Positions 6,222-13,487 are shown, counted from the first letter of the stretch. The stretch: 14,011 nt of DNA from an uncultured Corynebacterium sp. (GCF_937999985.1 NZ_CALLDG010000121.1:1-14011); one strand, 5' to 3'. The notes: generated by a model not told the origin, from the letters alone. Numbers and translations are program-made.

Positions 6222-6795
6222 GGTTCTTGATCGTCTCCTCAGCGATTTTCTGCGCCTTCACGGACTGCTCCTGCGCAGTGGTGACCACCACGGCCGTTTC
6301 GTCCTTCCACACCGCGTACACCGCGCCGGATTCCTCGTTGCCGCCACGGCGACCGCCGCTCCACCCTTCCGGTTCGAGAGCCTTCAGCGTGGAATCGATG
6401 GGCGCCGCATGGTCCACCACTGCGATCGCATCGGAGTTGGTCCGCATGTGGCGCACCATCACCGTGGCCTGCGGGTAGTCCTCGTAAGACCAGAAAACGC
6501 AGGCGGGAGGGTCGAAGCGTTCGTCCGTGCCGGTGCCGGTGAGGCGCTGGCCGTTGGTGTTCTGCAACCACTCGCCGTCCAGGTAGGGGCAAACCTCCTG
6601 GCCGCCTTGCCCCACTGGCTCCGGGGCGGCGTCAATCGGCAGCTCCGTGCCCTTGACCGGGTCGACGGTGCGTTCTGCGGAGGTTTCCGAGGTTAGCTCG
6701 TCGTCTTCCGCACCTCCACAGGCGCTGATGCTAAAGGCCAGCGCGGTGCCTGCCACCAGTGCTAGGGATGCTCTTTTTATCTTGTGACGCCCCAA
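6211..6795 (-). CDS. Putative secreted lipoprotein, DUF2020-like, unknown function
   Basis: This is a 194-residue protein with a lipoprotein signal peptide: a basic start (MGRHKIKR), a hydrophobic stretch 9-22 and the lipobox ISAC with Cys26, where the lipid would be attached. A short acidic linker follows, then a compact domain from about 60 to 194 with two Cys (in 'EVCPYL' and 'PPACVFW') that may form a disulfide. The order and the 'CPYL..EWLQ.TNGQR' and 'P.ACVFWSYED.PQ' stretches resemble actinobacterial DUF2020 lipoproteins; I cannot confirm this without a search. The start is a TTG at 6795, preceded by GAGG about 10 nt upstream; no ATG lies in frame before the signal peptide. It lies 39 bases after lsr2 on the same strand and may be cotranscribed with it. 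Confidence 0.8.
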   Translation of the reverse strand: MGRHKIKRASLALVAGTALAFSISACGGAEDDELTSETSAERTVDPVKGTELPIDAAPEPVGQGGQEVCPYLDGEWLQNTNGQRLTGTGTDERFDPPACVFWSYEDYPQATVMVRHMRTNSDAIAVVDHAAPIDSTLKALEPEGWSGGRRGGNEESGAVYAVWKDETAVVVTTAQEQSVKAQKIAEETIKNLKL

Positions 6796-6834
6796 CTTCG
6801 AAAAACCTCGAATCTCCTAAAAAAAGAAAAGTGT

Positions 6835-7179
6835 TTACTTGCCCTGAGCCTTCTCAAACTTTTCAATAACGTCGGCGGAAATGCGGCCACGCTCGGAGAC
6901 CGCAACGTTGTTCTCGCGTGCCCATTCGCGGATCATGCGGTTGCGCTCCGGGTTGGTGCTGCGGCTAGTGGTGCGGCGCCCGGCACCACCGCGGGTCTTG
7001 CGGCGGGCAACCTGAATGTAAGGAGCCAAAGCTTTTTCAAAAGCCGCACGGTTCTTGGCGGACAAATCCAGGGTGTAATCAATTCCGTTGACGCTGAAAT
7101 CAACGACGTTGACCTCCTCCTCGGAAAGTGGGGCATTGTCCAGGTCGTCAAAGAACTGGGTAATTTCGCGGCGTGCCAT
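6835..7179 (-). CDS. lsr2: Lsr2 nucleoid-associated protein / xenogeneic silencer
   Basis: This is a small DNA-bridging protein that coats AT-rich, often foreign DNA and silences it, the actinobacterial counterpart of H-NS. It has 114 residues. The N-terminal dimer domain (1-60) contains the typical '(V)NGIDYTLDLSAKNRAAFEKALAPYI'. A basic Gly/Arg linker spans 59-75. The C-terminal DNA-binding domain (78-112) holds 'REWARENNVAVSERGRISADVIEKF', with the minor-groove R97-G98-R99 hook. The start is ATG 7179 with AAAGGA about 8 nt upstream. The upstream region is AT-rich and may include the silencer's own binding sites. The following lipoprotein is 39 bases downstream. Length and motifs fit the family. 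Confidence 0.95.
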   Translation of the reverse strand: MARREITQFFDDLDNAPLSEEEVNVVDFSVNGIDYTLDLSAKNRAAFEKALAPYIQVARRKTRGGAGRRTTSRSTNPERNRMIREWARENNVAVSERGRISADVIEKFEKAQGK

Positions 7180-7265
7180 CGGGGCATTCCTTTCTTCTAA
7201 GTGTTTGTTGCATATAGCTTTCGGGCTGTTGCCTGCACTACTTAGTTAATAGATTTTCAAGCACT

Positions 7266-7293
7266 AGTCTAACTCACTAAAGGCAAGTCTCAA
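7266..7293 (-). promoter_or_regulatory. Candidate lsr2 promoter
   Basis: On the minus strand TTGAGA (7293-7288) and TAGACT (7271-7266) are 16 bp apart and lie in the AT-rich region upstream of lsr2. Transcription would start near 7259, giving a leader of about 80 nt. The rest of the 239-base gap between phoD and lsr2 holds the phoD terminator and no ORF I can support. Confidence 0.45.
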
Positions 7294-7362
7294 TGATGAA
7301 CTTTGTTTAAAGCTAAATGAACTGTAAAGGCGCTGGAAAGGGTGGCGTCATTAAGAAAAGAA

Positions 7363-7399
7363 TAAATAAAAAATACCCCCAGGTGTGTACCTGAGGGTA
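7363..7399 (-). terminator. Rho-independent terminator of phoD
   Basis: On the minus strand TACCCTCAGGT (7399-7389) pairs with ACCTGGGGGTA (7384-7374) through 11 pairs with one wobble. The loop is ACAC and a T-rich run (7373-7363) follows. It lies 20 bases past the phoD stop codon. Confidence 0.9.
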
Positions 7400-7418
7400 A
7401 TAAAGCGCTTTAAGGTTT

Positions 7419-9191
7419 TTAGTGGGCGGAGTGCTTAGCCGGGTCGATGCGCACGTTGGAGGTGTGGATGCCCTCGCCCCACTTGGTGGTGGCGGCCTTG
7501 CCGAAGTGCAGCGGCTGGTTCGGCTTCAGCTTGCCGTCCGGAGCCAGGAAGATCCAGTTCGCGTCCACGGCATCCTTCGTCAAACGCACGACGGTGTAGC
7601 CGTGGGAGTCGAAGTCCAGGTACTTCACGTGGCGGTTCATGTTGGTGAAGGCGTACTCGACGGTGTGGGACAGCGCGTTATCCTCCGGCAACTTCAGAAT
7701 GTCGTCGATGTTGGAGGAGGTAACGGAGGTGCAGACGATCTCCACGCCGGCGGTGCCTCCGGCCGGGTAGGTGCCAGGCTTGGCCGGAATGTCGTTGGCC
7801 CAGGAGGAGTGGATGTCGCCGGTCAGCCAGACAGTGTTGCGGATCTTGTTCTCCACCAGGTAATTGATCACGCGGCGACGCTCGGCGGCGTAGCCATCCC
7901 ACTGGTCGAAGTTGTAGGGCATACCCTCTTCCGGCAGACCCAGCAGCTGGGTGACGGCCTTGGTGGCCTCCGGATCCAGCGGCGGGATCAGAACCGGGCT
8001 GAACATCACGGAGTTGCCGATGAAGTTCCATCGGGCCGTGGAGGTGGACAGCTTCTTGGTCAGCCAGCCGAACTGCTCGGAGCCCAGCATGGTGCGGGAC
8101 TCATCGTCGGTCTTGCGGGCGGAAGTGAAGCCTGGCTTTTCGTTGCGGTAGGTGCGCAGATCCAGCATGTTCAGCTCGACCAGGTTGCCGAAGGACAGGT
8201 TGCGGTAGATGTGGCCCTTCTCGGACAGTGGGGTGGCGCGGATCGGCAGCCACTCCAGGTAGGCCTGCATGGCGGCGTTGCGGCGGGCGATGAAGTCGCC
8301 CTCCTTGTCCGCCTGGTGGTTCTCCGCGCCGTGCGACCAGTTATCGTTGGCGACCTCATGGTCATCCCAGGTGACGATCCACGGGCAAGCAGCATGCGCG
8401 GCCTGCAGGTCCGGGTCGGTGTGGTGCAGTGCGTAGCGCTGGCGGTAGTCGGCCAGGGAGACGATCTCGTTGGCTGGCTCGTGCAGGCGGACAGAGCCGG
8501 TCTTACCGGTGTATTCGCCGCGCGGGTACTCGTAGATATAGTCGCCGACGTGCAGCGCGTAGTCGATGTCGCCGCGCTTGGCCATATCGCGGTAGGCGCT
8601 GAAGAAACCGGCTTCCCAGTTAGAGCAGCTAAACAGCGCGAAGCGCAGTTCAGAAACGTCGGCGCCCTTGGCTGGTGCGGTACGGGTCTTGCCGACCGGG
8701 GAGGTCTGGCCCTTGCGGGGGCCGTCGACGGTGGTGAAGCGGTAGAAATAGCCGGTGTAGGGCTTCAGGCCGCGGGCCTCTACCTTCACGGTCATGTCGC
8801 CGGCAGGCTCCGCCTTCGCGGTGCCGGAGGTGACGATCTGGGTGAACTTTTCGTCGCTTGCGACTTCCCACTTCACGTTGGTGGCTTGCCCCTGACCGTC
8901 ACCCGGGTAGTCGTTTTCGTTGGAGGTCACGCGGGTCCACAGCAGCACGCTATCCGGGTAGGGGTCACCGGAGGCAACGCCGTGCTGGAAGGCTTCCTTG
9001 CCCATCTTCTTGTTGATGGGCGGGTTCGGGCGCTTGGTGGAGCCCAGCGGCGCGGCGGAGGCGGTGGAGTTGGCGGCAACGGTGCCGATGCCGACGGCAG
9101 CTGCGCCGGCCGCGCTGGTCTGTAGAACCTGGCGGCGGGTGAACTGGCCGGACTGGGCAGGGGTGGAGTTTTCCTGAGGCTTGTTCGTCAT
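7419..9191 (-). CDS. phoD: PhoD-type alkaline phosphatase/phosphodiesterase, Tat-exported
   Basis: This secreted metalloenzyme releases phosphate from phosphomonoesters and diesters, usually when phosphate is scarce; PhoD enzymes use Ca and Fe. It has 590 residues. The Tat signal peptide has R19-R20 in 'FTRRQVL', a hydrophobic core about 25-45 and an 'ASA' cut site near 46. The PhoD N-terminal domain is about 65-172 ('HGVASGDPYPDSVLLWTRV'). The catalytic domain is about 183-560: C189 in 'LFSCSN', D217 and Y220 in 'HVGDYIYEY', D276-D277-H278 in 'WDDHEV', and D459/H461 in 'TGDIHSSW', all expected metal or active-site positions. The start ATG 9191 lacks a Shine-Dalgarno sequence; TTTTAT six bases upstream could make it leaderless, but this is weak. 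I see no convincing PhoR direct repeats in the 97 bases upstream. A terminator follows the gene. Confidence 0.93.
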   Translation of the reverse strand: MTNKPQENSTPAQSGQFTRRQVLQTSAAGAAAVGIGTVAANSTASAAPLGSTKRPNPPINKKMGKEAFQHGVASGDPYPDSVLLWTRVTSNENDYPGDGQGQATNVKWEVASDEKFTQIVTSGTAKAEPAGDMTVKVEARGLKPYTGYFYRFTTVDGPRKGQTSPVGKTRTAPAKGADVSELRFALFSCSNWEAGFFSAYRDMAKRGDIDYALHVGDYIYEYPRGEYTGKTGSVRLHEPANEIVSLADYRQRYALHHTDPDLQAAHAACPWIVTWDDHEVANDNWSHGAENHQADKEGDFIARRNAAMQAYLEWLPIRATPLSEKGHIYRNLSFGNLVELNMLDLRTYRNEKPGFTSARKTDDESRTMLGSEQFGWLTKKLSTSTARWNFIGNSVMFSPVLIPPLDPEATKAVTQLLGLPEEGMPYNFDQWDGYAAERRRVINYLVENKIRNTVWLTGDIHSSWANDIPAKPGTYPAGGTAGVEIVCTSVTSSNIDDILKLPEDNALSHTVEYAFTNMNRHVKYLDFDSHGYTVVRLTKDAVDANWIFLAPDGKLKPNQPLHFGKAATTKWGEGIHTSNVRIDPAKHSAH

Positions 9192-9288
9192 AGCCCAATA
9201 AAACCACGCACAAACGGGTTTCGCTGGGTGAGATCCCCCCAGCCTGAGCTAGCTCGGTCTAGCGGCCGGCCAAGCCCAAGTGTCTGCC

Positions 9289-9915
9289 CTACTTGCGCTT
9301 GGCCTTAATCTGGGCTTCCACCAGATCCAGCTCGTTGGATACGGAACGCAGCACACGCTTTGCCTGGCCGTCGTTCATGGAGCGGGAGTTCTCGACGGCC
9401 GTATCTAAGTCGTCCATACGCTCGGAGATGTCCTTGGCAAAGCCGGTCGGCACGCCATCGTCCAGGGACTTGCGGATCCTCTTGATGCGCGCCTGCTGCA
9501 GGCCGCCATCGCCCGGGAACTGGGCGGTTGCCTTGGTAGCCAGGCCGGTGCGGCGAGCCGCGGAGCTATTGGAGGCTTCCTGTAGGGCGGTGGCGCCACG
9601 GTAGAACAGCGGGATTGCAAAGGGGGCGGCTACGCGGGCAGCGCTGGCGATCCTCAGCACCTTCTTGGCGTTGAAACGACCGGCCTTGATCTGCTCCAGC
9701 GAGGCCTTCGCCATCTTCTCGTTGTGCTTGCGCTGCGCCTTGAGCTCCTTGGCATCCATCTTGCGCACCTGCTTGGCTGTCTTGCGCAGGTAGGCCTCCT
9801 TGCGCTTCTCCAGCTTCGAGTCGGCCTTTACCTGTGCCTTGGCGCGAACCTTCGCTGCCTTCTCGATGGCCTTCTTTTCCTGACGGCGCTTGCGCATACC
9901 GCTGAGCAGTCCCAT
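9289..9915 (-). CDS. Lys/Ala-rich coiled-coil protein, DUF6474-like, unknown function
   Basis: This is a 208-residue protein. Residues 1-82 are a highly charged, probably coiled-coil helix full of Lys, Arg, Ala and Glu (MGLLSGMRKRRQEKKAIEK and onward). Residues about 85-110 are more hydrophobic ('VLRIASAARVAAPFAIPLFYRGA'), which could be a membrane-associated helix. The rest is helical with 'DDGVPTGFAKDISERMDDLD' and a basic end KAKRK. This order resembles the mycobacteriales proteins known as DUF6474; the function is not known to me. GGAG ends 4 nt before the ATG at 9915, with TAATCT further upstream as a possible -10 box. It lies 97 bases before phoD on the same strand; a GC-rich hairpin (9223-9243) lies between but lacks a U tract. 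Confidence 0.82.
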   Translation of the reverse strand: MGLLSGMRKRRQEKKAIEKAAKVRAKAQVKADSKLEKRKEAYLRKTAKQVRKMDAKELKAQRKHNEKMAKASLEQIKAGRFNAKKVLRIASAARVAAPFAIPLFYRGATALQEASNSSAARRTGLATKATAQFPGDGGLQQARIKRIRKSLDDGVPTGFAKDISERMDDLDTAVENSRSMNDGQAKRVLRSVSNELDLVEAQIKAKRK

Positions 9916-9931
9916 GTCACTCCGATGCGAA

Positions 9932-9951
9932 TTGATCTGTCTTGATCTGTC
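9932..9951. repeat. Tandem decamer in the DUF6474-like gene leader
   Basis: TTGATCTGTC occurs twice in perfect tandem (9932-9941, 9942-9951), a few bases upstream of the minus-strand ribosome site. It could be a regulatory site or a simple duplication. Confidence 0.75.
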
Positions 9952-9964
9952 TTACTGTTCAACC

Positions 9965-9970
9965 AGATTA
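9965..9970 (-). promoter_or_regulatory. Possible -10 element for the DUF6474-like gene
   Basis: On the minus strand this reads TAATCT, about 50 nt before the ATG at 9915. At 17 nt spacing the -35 position falls on one of two AGTACAGT repeats, which suggests a regulated promoter. Confidence 0.35.
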
Positions 9971-9986
9971 CTTAAGAAACATCTTT

Positions 9987-10008
9987 ACTGTACTTGCTTC
10001 ACTGTACT
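9987..10008. repeat. Two ACTGTACT direct repeats, candidate regulator site
   Basis: ACTGTACT occurs at 9987-9994 and 10001-10008, 14 bp apart start to start, in the gap between two divergent genes. On the minus strand the copies (AGTACAGT) cover and precede the -35 position of the candidate promoter at 9965-9970. Confidence 0.6.
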
Positions 10009-10087
10009 CCGACACCCCGGGGCGGAGGCTTAACCATTTGGGCACTCAACCCTCTGGGGAGGCGCGCTGCCTGTCCGGGGGACGCGC

Positions 10088-10093
10088 TAGGCT
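10088..10093 (+). promoter_or_regulatory. -10 element for the TM0106-type nuclease gene
   Basis: TAGGCT, a common corynebacterial -10 form, is 11 nt before the GTG at 10105. Transcription would start about 4 nt before the start codon, so the mRNA would be nearly leaderless. Confidence 0.45.
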
Positions 10094-10104
10094 TAGAAAC
10101 TATT

Positions 10105-11766
10105 GTGAGCCTGCCTGAAGATCTTCCGCCGCTCGGTCCTAGCGACCTCGTGGGCTGCCGCCACCGTGCGGTATTGCGGCGTCACAAAGAACAGCAGGAA
10201 TCACCCGTGACCCCGCGCATCCACATTGCACAGGACCTCGAGGCCTACGTGGAGGCCGTTCAGCGCAAAGCCAACGCCGCGCTCCGGCGAGAGCAGGTAT
10301 TTCGGCGCCTTCCGAGCAAGCCGCGGATCGGCGACAAAGTGTTTCCCACCAGGGTGGATATCGACCCTAGTGAGCCCGACACCGCCGTCGAGCAGACCCT
10401 GGAGGCGCTGGCTTCCGGTGCTCGGCTGATCACCCGCCCCGTGCTGGCCGAAGGGCCTTTCCGGGTAGAGCTGGACCTGCTCGTCCGCGCGGACCGCGGC
10501 AAGGGGGTCGACGAGTTTATGCAGTACACGCCCGTCGCGATCTCCTCGCACTCCGTGGCGCGCCGCGCGCGGGCCACGCAGTTGGCGGATTGTCGGGTGA
10601 CGGACATTAGCGCCCTGGGTTTGGCGGTGCCGGCGCCGATTGACTTCCGCCATCGCGCTGCCGCCGGGGACGCCCAAAGGGTGGCCATCGCCCACGTTGT
10701 ATTGCGCCAATGGGGCTTCGCCGCCAGCACCGTCGCACTGATCGGTCGCGCCGGGCCGGGCAGGCCACGTTGTTTCTTTTTTGACGCCCCCTCCGTCCTC
10801 CCCGGCCTGCAGGCCGCGTTGGAGGAACCGATCCCGACCGGCCCGCGCAGGATCAAGGAATGTCAGACCTGCGAATTCCACAATCACTGCCGGGCCCAGT
10901 TGCTGCAGGCGCAGGAGATCAGCCTGCTGCTGCCGGGGGATAAAGCCCGCACATGGCGGGAGAAGGGGATCGAGACCCTACCGCAGCTGGCGGCCTCCGC
11001 GAACGGGGAGCAAGCGGAGTTGGCGCAGGCCTGGATGGATGGGCAGGTGGCTTTGCGCCGCCCGAAGAAGAACTGGCAAGAGCAGCCGGAACTCTGGGGC
11101 GGTAGCGCGCGCAACGCCGCCGGGGGTTTGCGTGACTGGGTGGAGATCGACGTAGACATGGAGGCCCACCCCAACCGCGGCACGTTCCTCTGGGGTACCT
11201 TCGACGGCTCGCGCTACATCGGGTTCGGGGACTTCAGCCGGGAAGGCGACGAAGGCCAACACGTAGCCGAATTCTGGCACTGGATGCAATCGCAGAAGGA
11301 CCGCGCCCTGGAGGAGGGAAAGAACTTCCAGGTGTGGGTGTATGCCGCGCAGGGGGAAAACTACTGGCTGCGCCACGCCGCTGAGCGTTACGGCGGGCGC
11401 CGCTATGCGGTCGCGGGCACCAACGTGAAGGTGACCATGCCCACGCTGGAGGAGGTGAATGCCTTCATCGCCTCCGAACACTGGTGTGATTGCTTCGGCC
11501 TGGTGAAGAAGGCGCTGGCGCCCACGGACTCGCTGGGGCTAAAGACGGTAGCGCCGCTGGCGGGGTTCGAGTTCAGCCAGGTGGGCATAAACGGCAAGGC
11601 GGCGGTGGAGTTGTTTGAGCAGGCCATCGGCGGATCCCGCAGTACGGCGCAGGCGGCCAGGCGTAAGCTGGAGCGCTACAACGCCGATGACTGCGTGGCG
11701 ACCTCGGCGGTTCGCGCGTGGCTGCGCAGGGGCGCGCCGGGCTTGCGGGAGCTGCGGCGTCACTAA
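10105..11766 (+). CDS. TM0106-type RecB-like Fe-S nuclease fused to RNase H-like exonuclease domain
   Basis: This protein of 553 residues is probably DNA-acting, of unknown pathway. I start it at GTG 10105, just before 'SLPEDLPPLGPSDLVGCRHRA', the usual N-terminal motif of the family; an open frame reaches back to TTG 9994 but runs through a likely promoter. The first half is a RecB/Cas4/AddB-like domain: C18 near the start and C253-x2-C256-x5-C262 ('CQTCEFHNHC') form the 4Fe-4S pattern seen in AddB, Dna2 and Cas4, and D124 in 'VELDLLV' is the likely metal Asp. The usual following (D/E)-x-K is not obvious; the matching stretch reads 'YTPVAISSHS'. The second half (about 340-545) looks like RNase_H_2 (YprB-like DEDD fold), with 'EIDVDME' about 347-353 and 'YNADDC' about 525-530. 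MsrA follows after 68 bases. Confidence 0.82.
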   Translation: MSLPEDLPPLGPSDLVGCRHRAVLRRHKEQQESPVTPRIHIAQDLEAYVEAVQRKANAALRREQVFRRLPSKPRIGDKVFPTRVDIDPSEPDTAVEQTLEALASGARLITRPVLAEGPFRVELDLLVRADRGKGVDEFMQYTPVAISSHSVARRARATQLADCRVTDISALGLAVPAPIDFRHRAAAGDAQRVAIAHVVLRQWGFAASTVALIGRAGPGRPRCFFFDAPSVLPGLQAALEEPIPTGPRRIKECQTCEFHNHCRAQLLQAQEISLLLPGDKARTWREKGIETLPQLAASANGEQAELAQAWMDGQVALRRPKKNWQEQPELWGGSARNAAGGLRDWVEIDVDMEAHPNRGTFLWGTFDGSRYIGFGDFSREGDEGQHVAEFWHWMQSQKDRALEEGKNFQVWVYAAQGENYWLRHAAERYGGRRYAVAGTNVKVTMPTLEEVNAFIASEHWCDCFGLVKKALAPTDSLGLKTVAPLAGFEFSQVGINGKAAVELFEQAIGGSRSTAQAARRKLERYNADDCVATSAVRAWLRRGAPGLRELRRH

Positions 11767-11780
11767 GCAGTCAAGAAGAA

Positions 11781-11830
11781 AAAGGAACAACAAGGGACAA
11801 CAAGGGACAAAGAGGGGCAAAGAGGGACAA
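11781..11830 (+). repeat. Five decamer repeats forming a T-free leader before msrA
   Basis: Five 10-bp units follow each other without gaps: AAAGGAACAA, CAAGGGACAA twice, AGAGGGGCAA and AGAGGGACAA. Each contains a Shine-Dalgarno-like AGG or GGG core. The last one (GAGGG, 11822-11826) stands 8 nt before the msrA ATG. The whole stretch 11772-11835 lacks T on the plus strand, so the mRNA leader should be unfolded. Confidence 0.85.
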
Positions 11831-11834
11831 GGAC

Positions 11835-12563
11835 ATGACGAACTTCTTCGAACGCATCATGGCGCTCAACAGCCAGGGGCCGTACCGGGCCGAAAGGGTC
11901 GGGCCGGAGGACGCGCTGAAGGGCGGACGCACGCCCGTGCTGGAGAACCCGCAGCCGAACGTGGTTCTGGGCACGCCGCTGACCGGGCTGGAGGATAGCT
12001 ACTGGGCCGAGGCCGACGGGCTGCAGCAACCCGCGCAGATCGTCCTGGGGCTGGGCTGCTTCTGGGGTGTGGAGCGCATGTTCTGGGGCGTGGACGGAGT
12101 GTGGGGCACCTCCGTGGGCTACGCGGGCGGATACACTCCGAACCCCACCTACCGCGAGGTATGCACCGGGCGGACCGGCCACGCCGAGGTGGTGCGGGTT
12201 GTTTTCGACGCCGCCGCGGTGAGCTTGGAGCAACTGCTGCAGATCGCCTTTGAGAACCACGACCCGACGCAGGGCGACCGGCAGGGCAACGACGTGGGTA
12301 CCCAGTACCGCTCGTGCGTGTACGCGCAGGACGCGGAACAGTTGCGGCGCGTGCGGCAGGCTATCGCTGGGTGGCAGCAGCGCTTTAGCGACGCGGGCTT
12401 CGGGGAGATCACCACGGAAACCACCGAGCTGGCGGACATTGGTGACGGGCAGTACTACCTGGCCGAGGACGAGCACCAGCAGTATCTACACAAGAACCCC
12501 GACGGGTATTGCAACCACGGCTCAAATGGCGTGAGTTGCCCCGTCGGGGTGCTAGGGGACTAG
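11835..12563 (+). CDS. msrA: Peptide methionine sulfoxide reductase MsrA
   Basis: It reduces the S form of methionine sulfoxide in proteins and free Met-S-oxide, repairing oxidative damage in the cytoplasm with thioredoxin or a similar reductant. The protein has 242 residues. The catalytic Cys75 is in 'GLGCFWGVE', the GCFWG signature. The substrate region 'GYAGG..PNPTY.EVCTGRTGHAE' (about 95-117) and 'HDPTQGDRQGNDVGTQYRS' are typical. C226 and C235 near the C-terminus ('GYCNHGSNGVSCP') are the likely resolving cysteines of the three-Cys type. An N-terminal extension of about 65 residues before the core is usual in actinobacterial and E. coli MsrA. The frame is open upstream to 11718, but the ATG at 11835 with GAGGG 8 nt upstream is the clear start. 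The preceding nuclease gene could be cotranscribed. Confidence 0.96.
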   Translation: MTNFFERIMALNSQGPYRAERVGPEDALKGGRTPVLENPQPNVVLGTPLTGLEDSYWAEADGLQQPAQIVLGLGCFWGVERMFWGVDGVWGTSVGYAGGYTPNPTYREVCTGRTGHAEVVRVVFDAAAVSLEQLLQIAFENHDPTQGDRQGNDVGTQYRSCVYAQDAEQLRRVRQAIAGWQQRFSDAGFGEITTETTELADIGDGQYYLAEDEHQQYLHKNPDGYCNHGSNGVSCPVGVLGD

Positions 12564-12582
12564 CGAGCCAGCGACTGCAGGT

Positions 12583-13341
12583 CTACTTGGAGAGGCCTTG
12601 GTTCGGAATGCGGCCTTCCGGCACTACCTTGCTGCCGTTCCAACGGAAGGTGACGTCCGAGTAGTAGTTGGGGGCCTGCGCGTTGGCCTCGCCGGATTCC
12701 TGCAGCGCCTCCCAGTCGCGCATGCGCACCGTGACGGAAGAATCCGTGGCGGATAGAACCTCCGCCTGCTGGATTGTGTCGGAGCCAACGCCGATGTACT
12801 TGCCCTTGTGGAAGAGCATCAGCTGGGTTGCAAACTGGCTGTTGCCCTGCTGCGCCTGGGTGATCAGCGCGTAGCTGAGGTCGTTGCAGGGGTTGTAGTT
12901 CGACTCGCCCGTGGGCTTCCAGCCGAATTGGTTTGGCGGCAGCTTGCTGATGTTGTTCGTGATCTCCGGGGAGTTAGGCTGTTCGGAGCAATCCTTGTTG
13001 CCTTCGTCAGGGCTTTCGTTGCCATCGGCGCCTTCGGCATTCTCGCCCTCGGCGGGGTTTGGTACAGCGGCGTTTTCGGTGTTCGCCCCTTCTGCGTTCT
13101 GGTTGTTGCCTTCCTTGGGCGCTTCGCCCTTGTCGGCGGAGCCAGCGTCTGCGGCTTCCGTGCTGGAGGTCACGGAGGCTGGGGCATCCTCAGCGTTGTC
13201 CTCATCGCCGCAGGCTGCGGTGCCCAGCAGCAGGCCAGTCAGGGCGACCACGGCACCAAACTGGCGGGTGCGGCGACCACCGCGCGTGCGCTGGGAATCG
13301 GGGGAGTGGTTGGAACGGATGGTTCGTACTTGAGCCTTCAT
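12583..13341 (-). CDS. LppP/LprE-like lipoprotein with low-complexity linker
   Basis: This is an outer-face lipoprotein of 252 residues. It has a long basic N-region (1-27), a hydrophobic core about 28-42 and the lipobox GTAAC with Cys44. Residues about 45-117 are a low-complexity linker rich in Glu, Asn, Ala and Gly with no hydrophobic core, likely a flexible spacer through the cell wall. The C-terminal domain (about 118-250) has C118 and C152 as a likely disulfide and 'FGWKPTGESNYNPCNDLSYALI', 'QLMLFHKGKYIGVG' and 'VTFRWNGSKVVPEGRIP'. This pattern matches the LppP/LprE family of mycobacteriales, whose biochemical role is not settled. The start is ATG 13341 with GGAG about 8 nt upstream. It is convergent with msrA, 19 bases apart, without a visible terminator. 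Confidence 0.85.
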   Translation of the reverse strand: MKAQVRTIRSNHSPDSQRTRGGRRTRQFGAVVALTGLLLGTAACGDEDNAEDAPASVTSSTEAADAGSADKGEAPKEGNNQNAEGANTENAAVPNPAEGENAEGADGNESPDEGNKDCSEQPNSPEITNNISKLPPNQFGWKPTGESNYNPCNDLSYALITQAQQGNSQFATQLMLFHKGKYIGVGSDTIQQAEVLSATDSSVTVRMRDWEALQESGEANAQAPNYYSDVTFRWNGSKVVPEGRIPNQGLSK

Positions 13342-13456
13342 GGTTCTTCTCCAATCTCAGGTGGGTGTGTAGTTGACTTGTGAGCCAGCTGCGAAAGTCC
13401 AATCGAGCGCGTGAAGTGAGTGAGTGCTCGTTTAAGAAACCGTTCGCCGGGCCCGT

Positions 13457-13484
13457 TGTGTTTCTAGGGCTGCGTTTCTAGGGA
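13457..13484. repeat. 14-bp imperfect tandem repeat (TTTCTAGGG core)
   Basis: Two 14-bp units, TGTGTTTCTAGGGC and TGCGTTTCTAGGGA, follow each other with 12 of 14 bases equal. They lie between the sodA terminator and the lipoprotein leader. The 258-base gap 13342-13599 otherwise holds the sodA terminator, a GTGAGTGAGTG run and the lipoprotein ribosome site; I see no gene in it. Confidence 0.65.
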
Positions 13485-13487
13485 CGC

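Noticed and set aside
7260..7295. Possible DtxR iron box upstream of lsr2
   Set aside because: Only a few TTAG-like positions agree; the two halves do not form the expected 19-bp palindrome.
7422..9125. 567-codon open frame on the plus strand opposite phoD
   Set aside because: It is antisense to a gene with full PhoD motifs and its translation is Gly/Val/Arg-rich low complexity without any domain, as expected from the codon bias of the GC-rich opposite strand.
9223..9271. GC-rich hairpin, GAGCTAGCTC palindrome and GGCCGGCC before phoD
   Set aside because: There is no U tract for a terminator, and the palindromes are short and not clearly placed at a promoter; PhoR-like direct repeats were looked for and not seen.
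9994..10104. TTG start and 37 extra residues for the TM0106-type nuclease
   Set aside because: The added part contains the likely -10 TAGGCT and has no family similarity; GTG 10105 fits the known N-terminus.
11763..12476. 237-codon open frame on the minus strand opposite msrA
   Set aside because: It is a shadow of msrA codon bias and covers the leader repeats.
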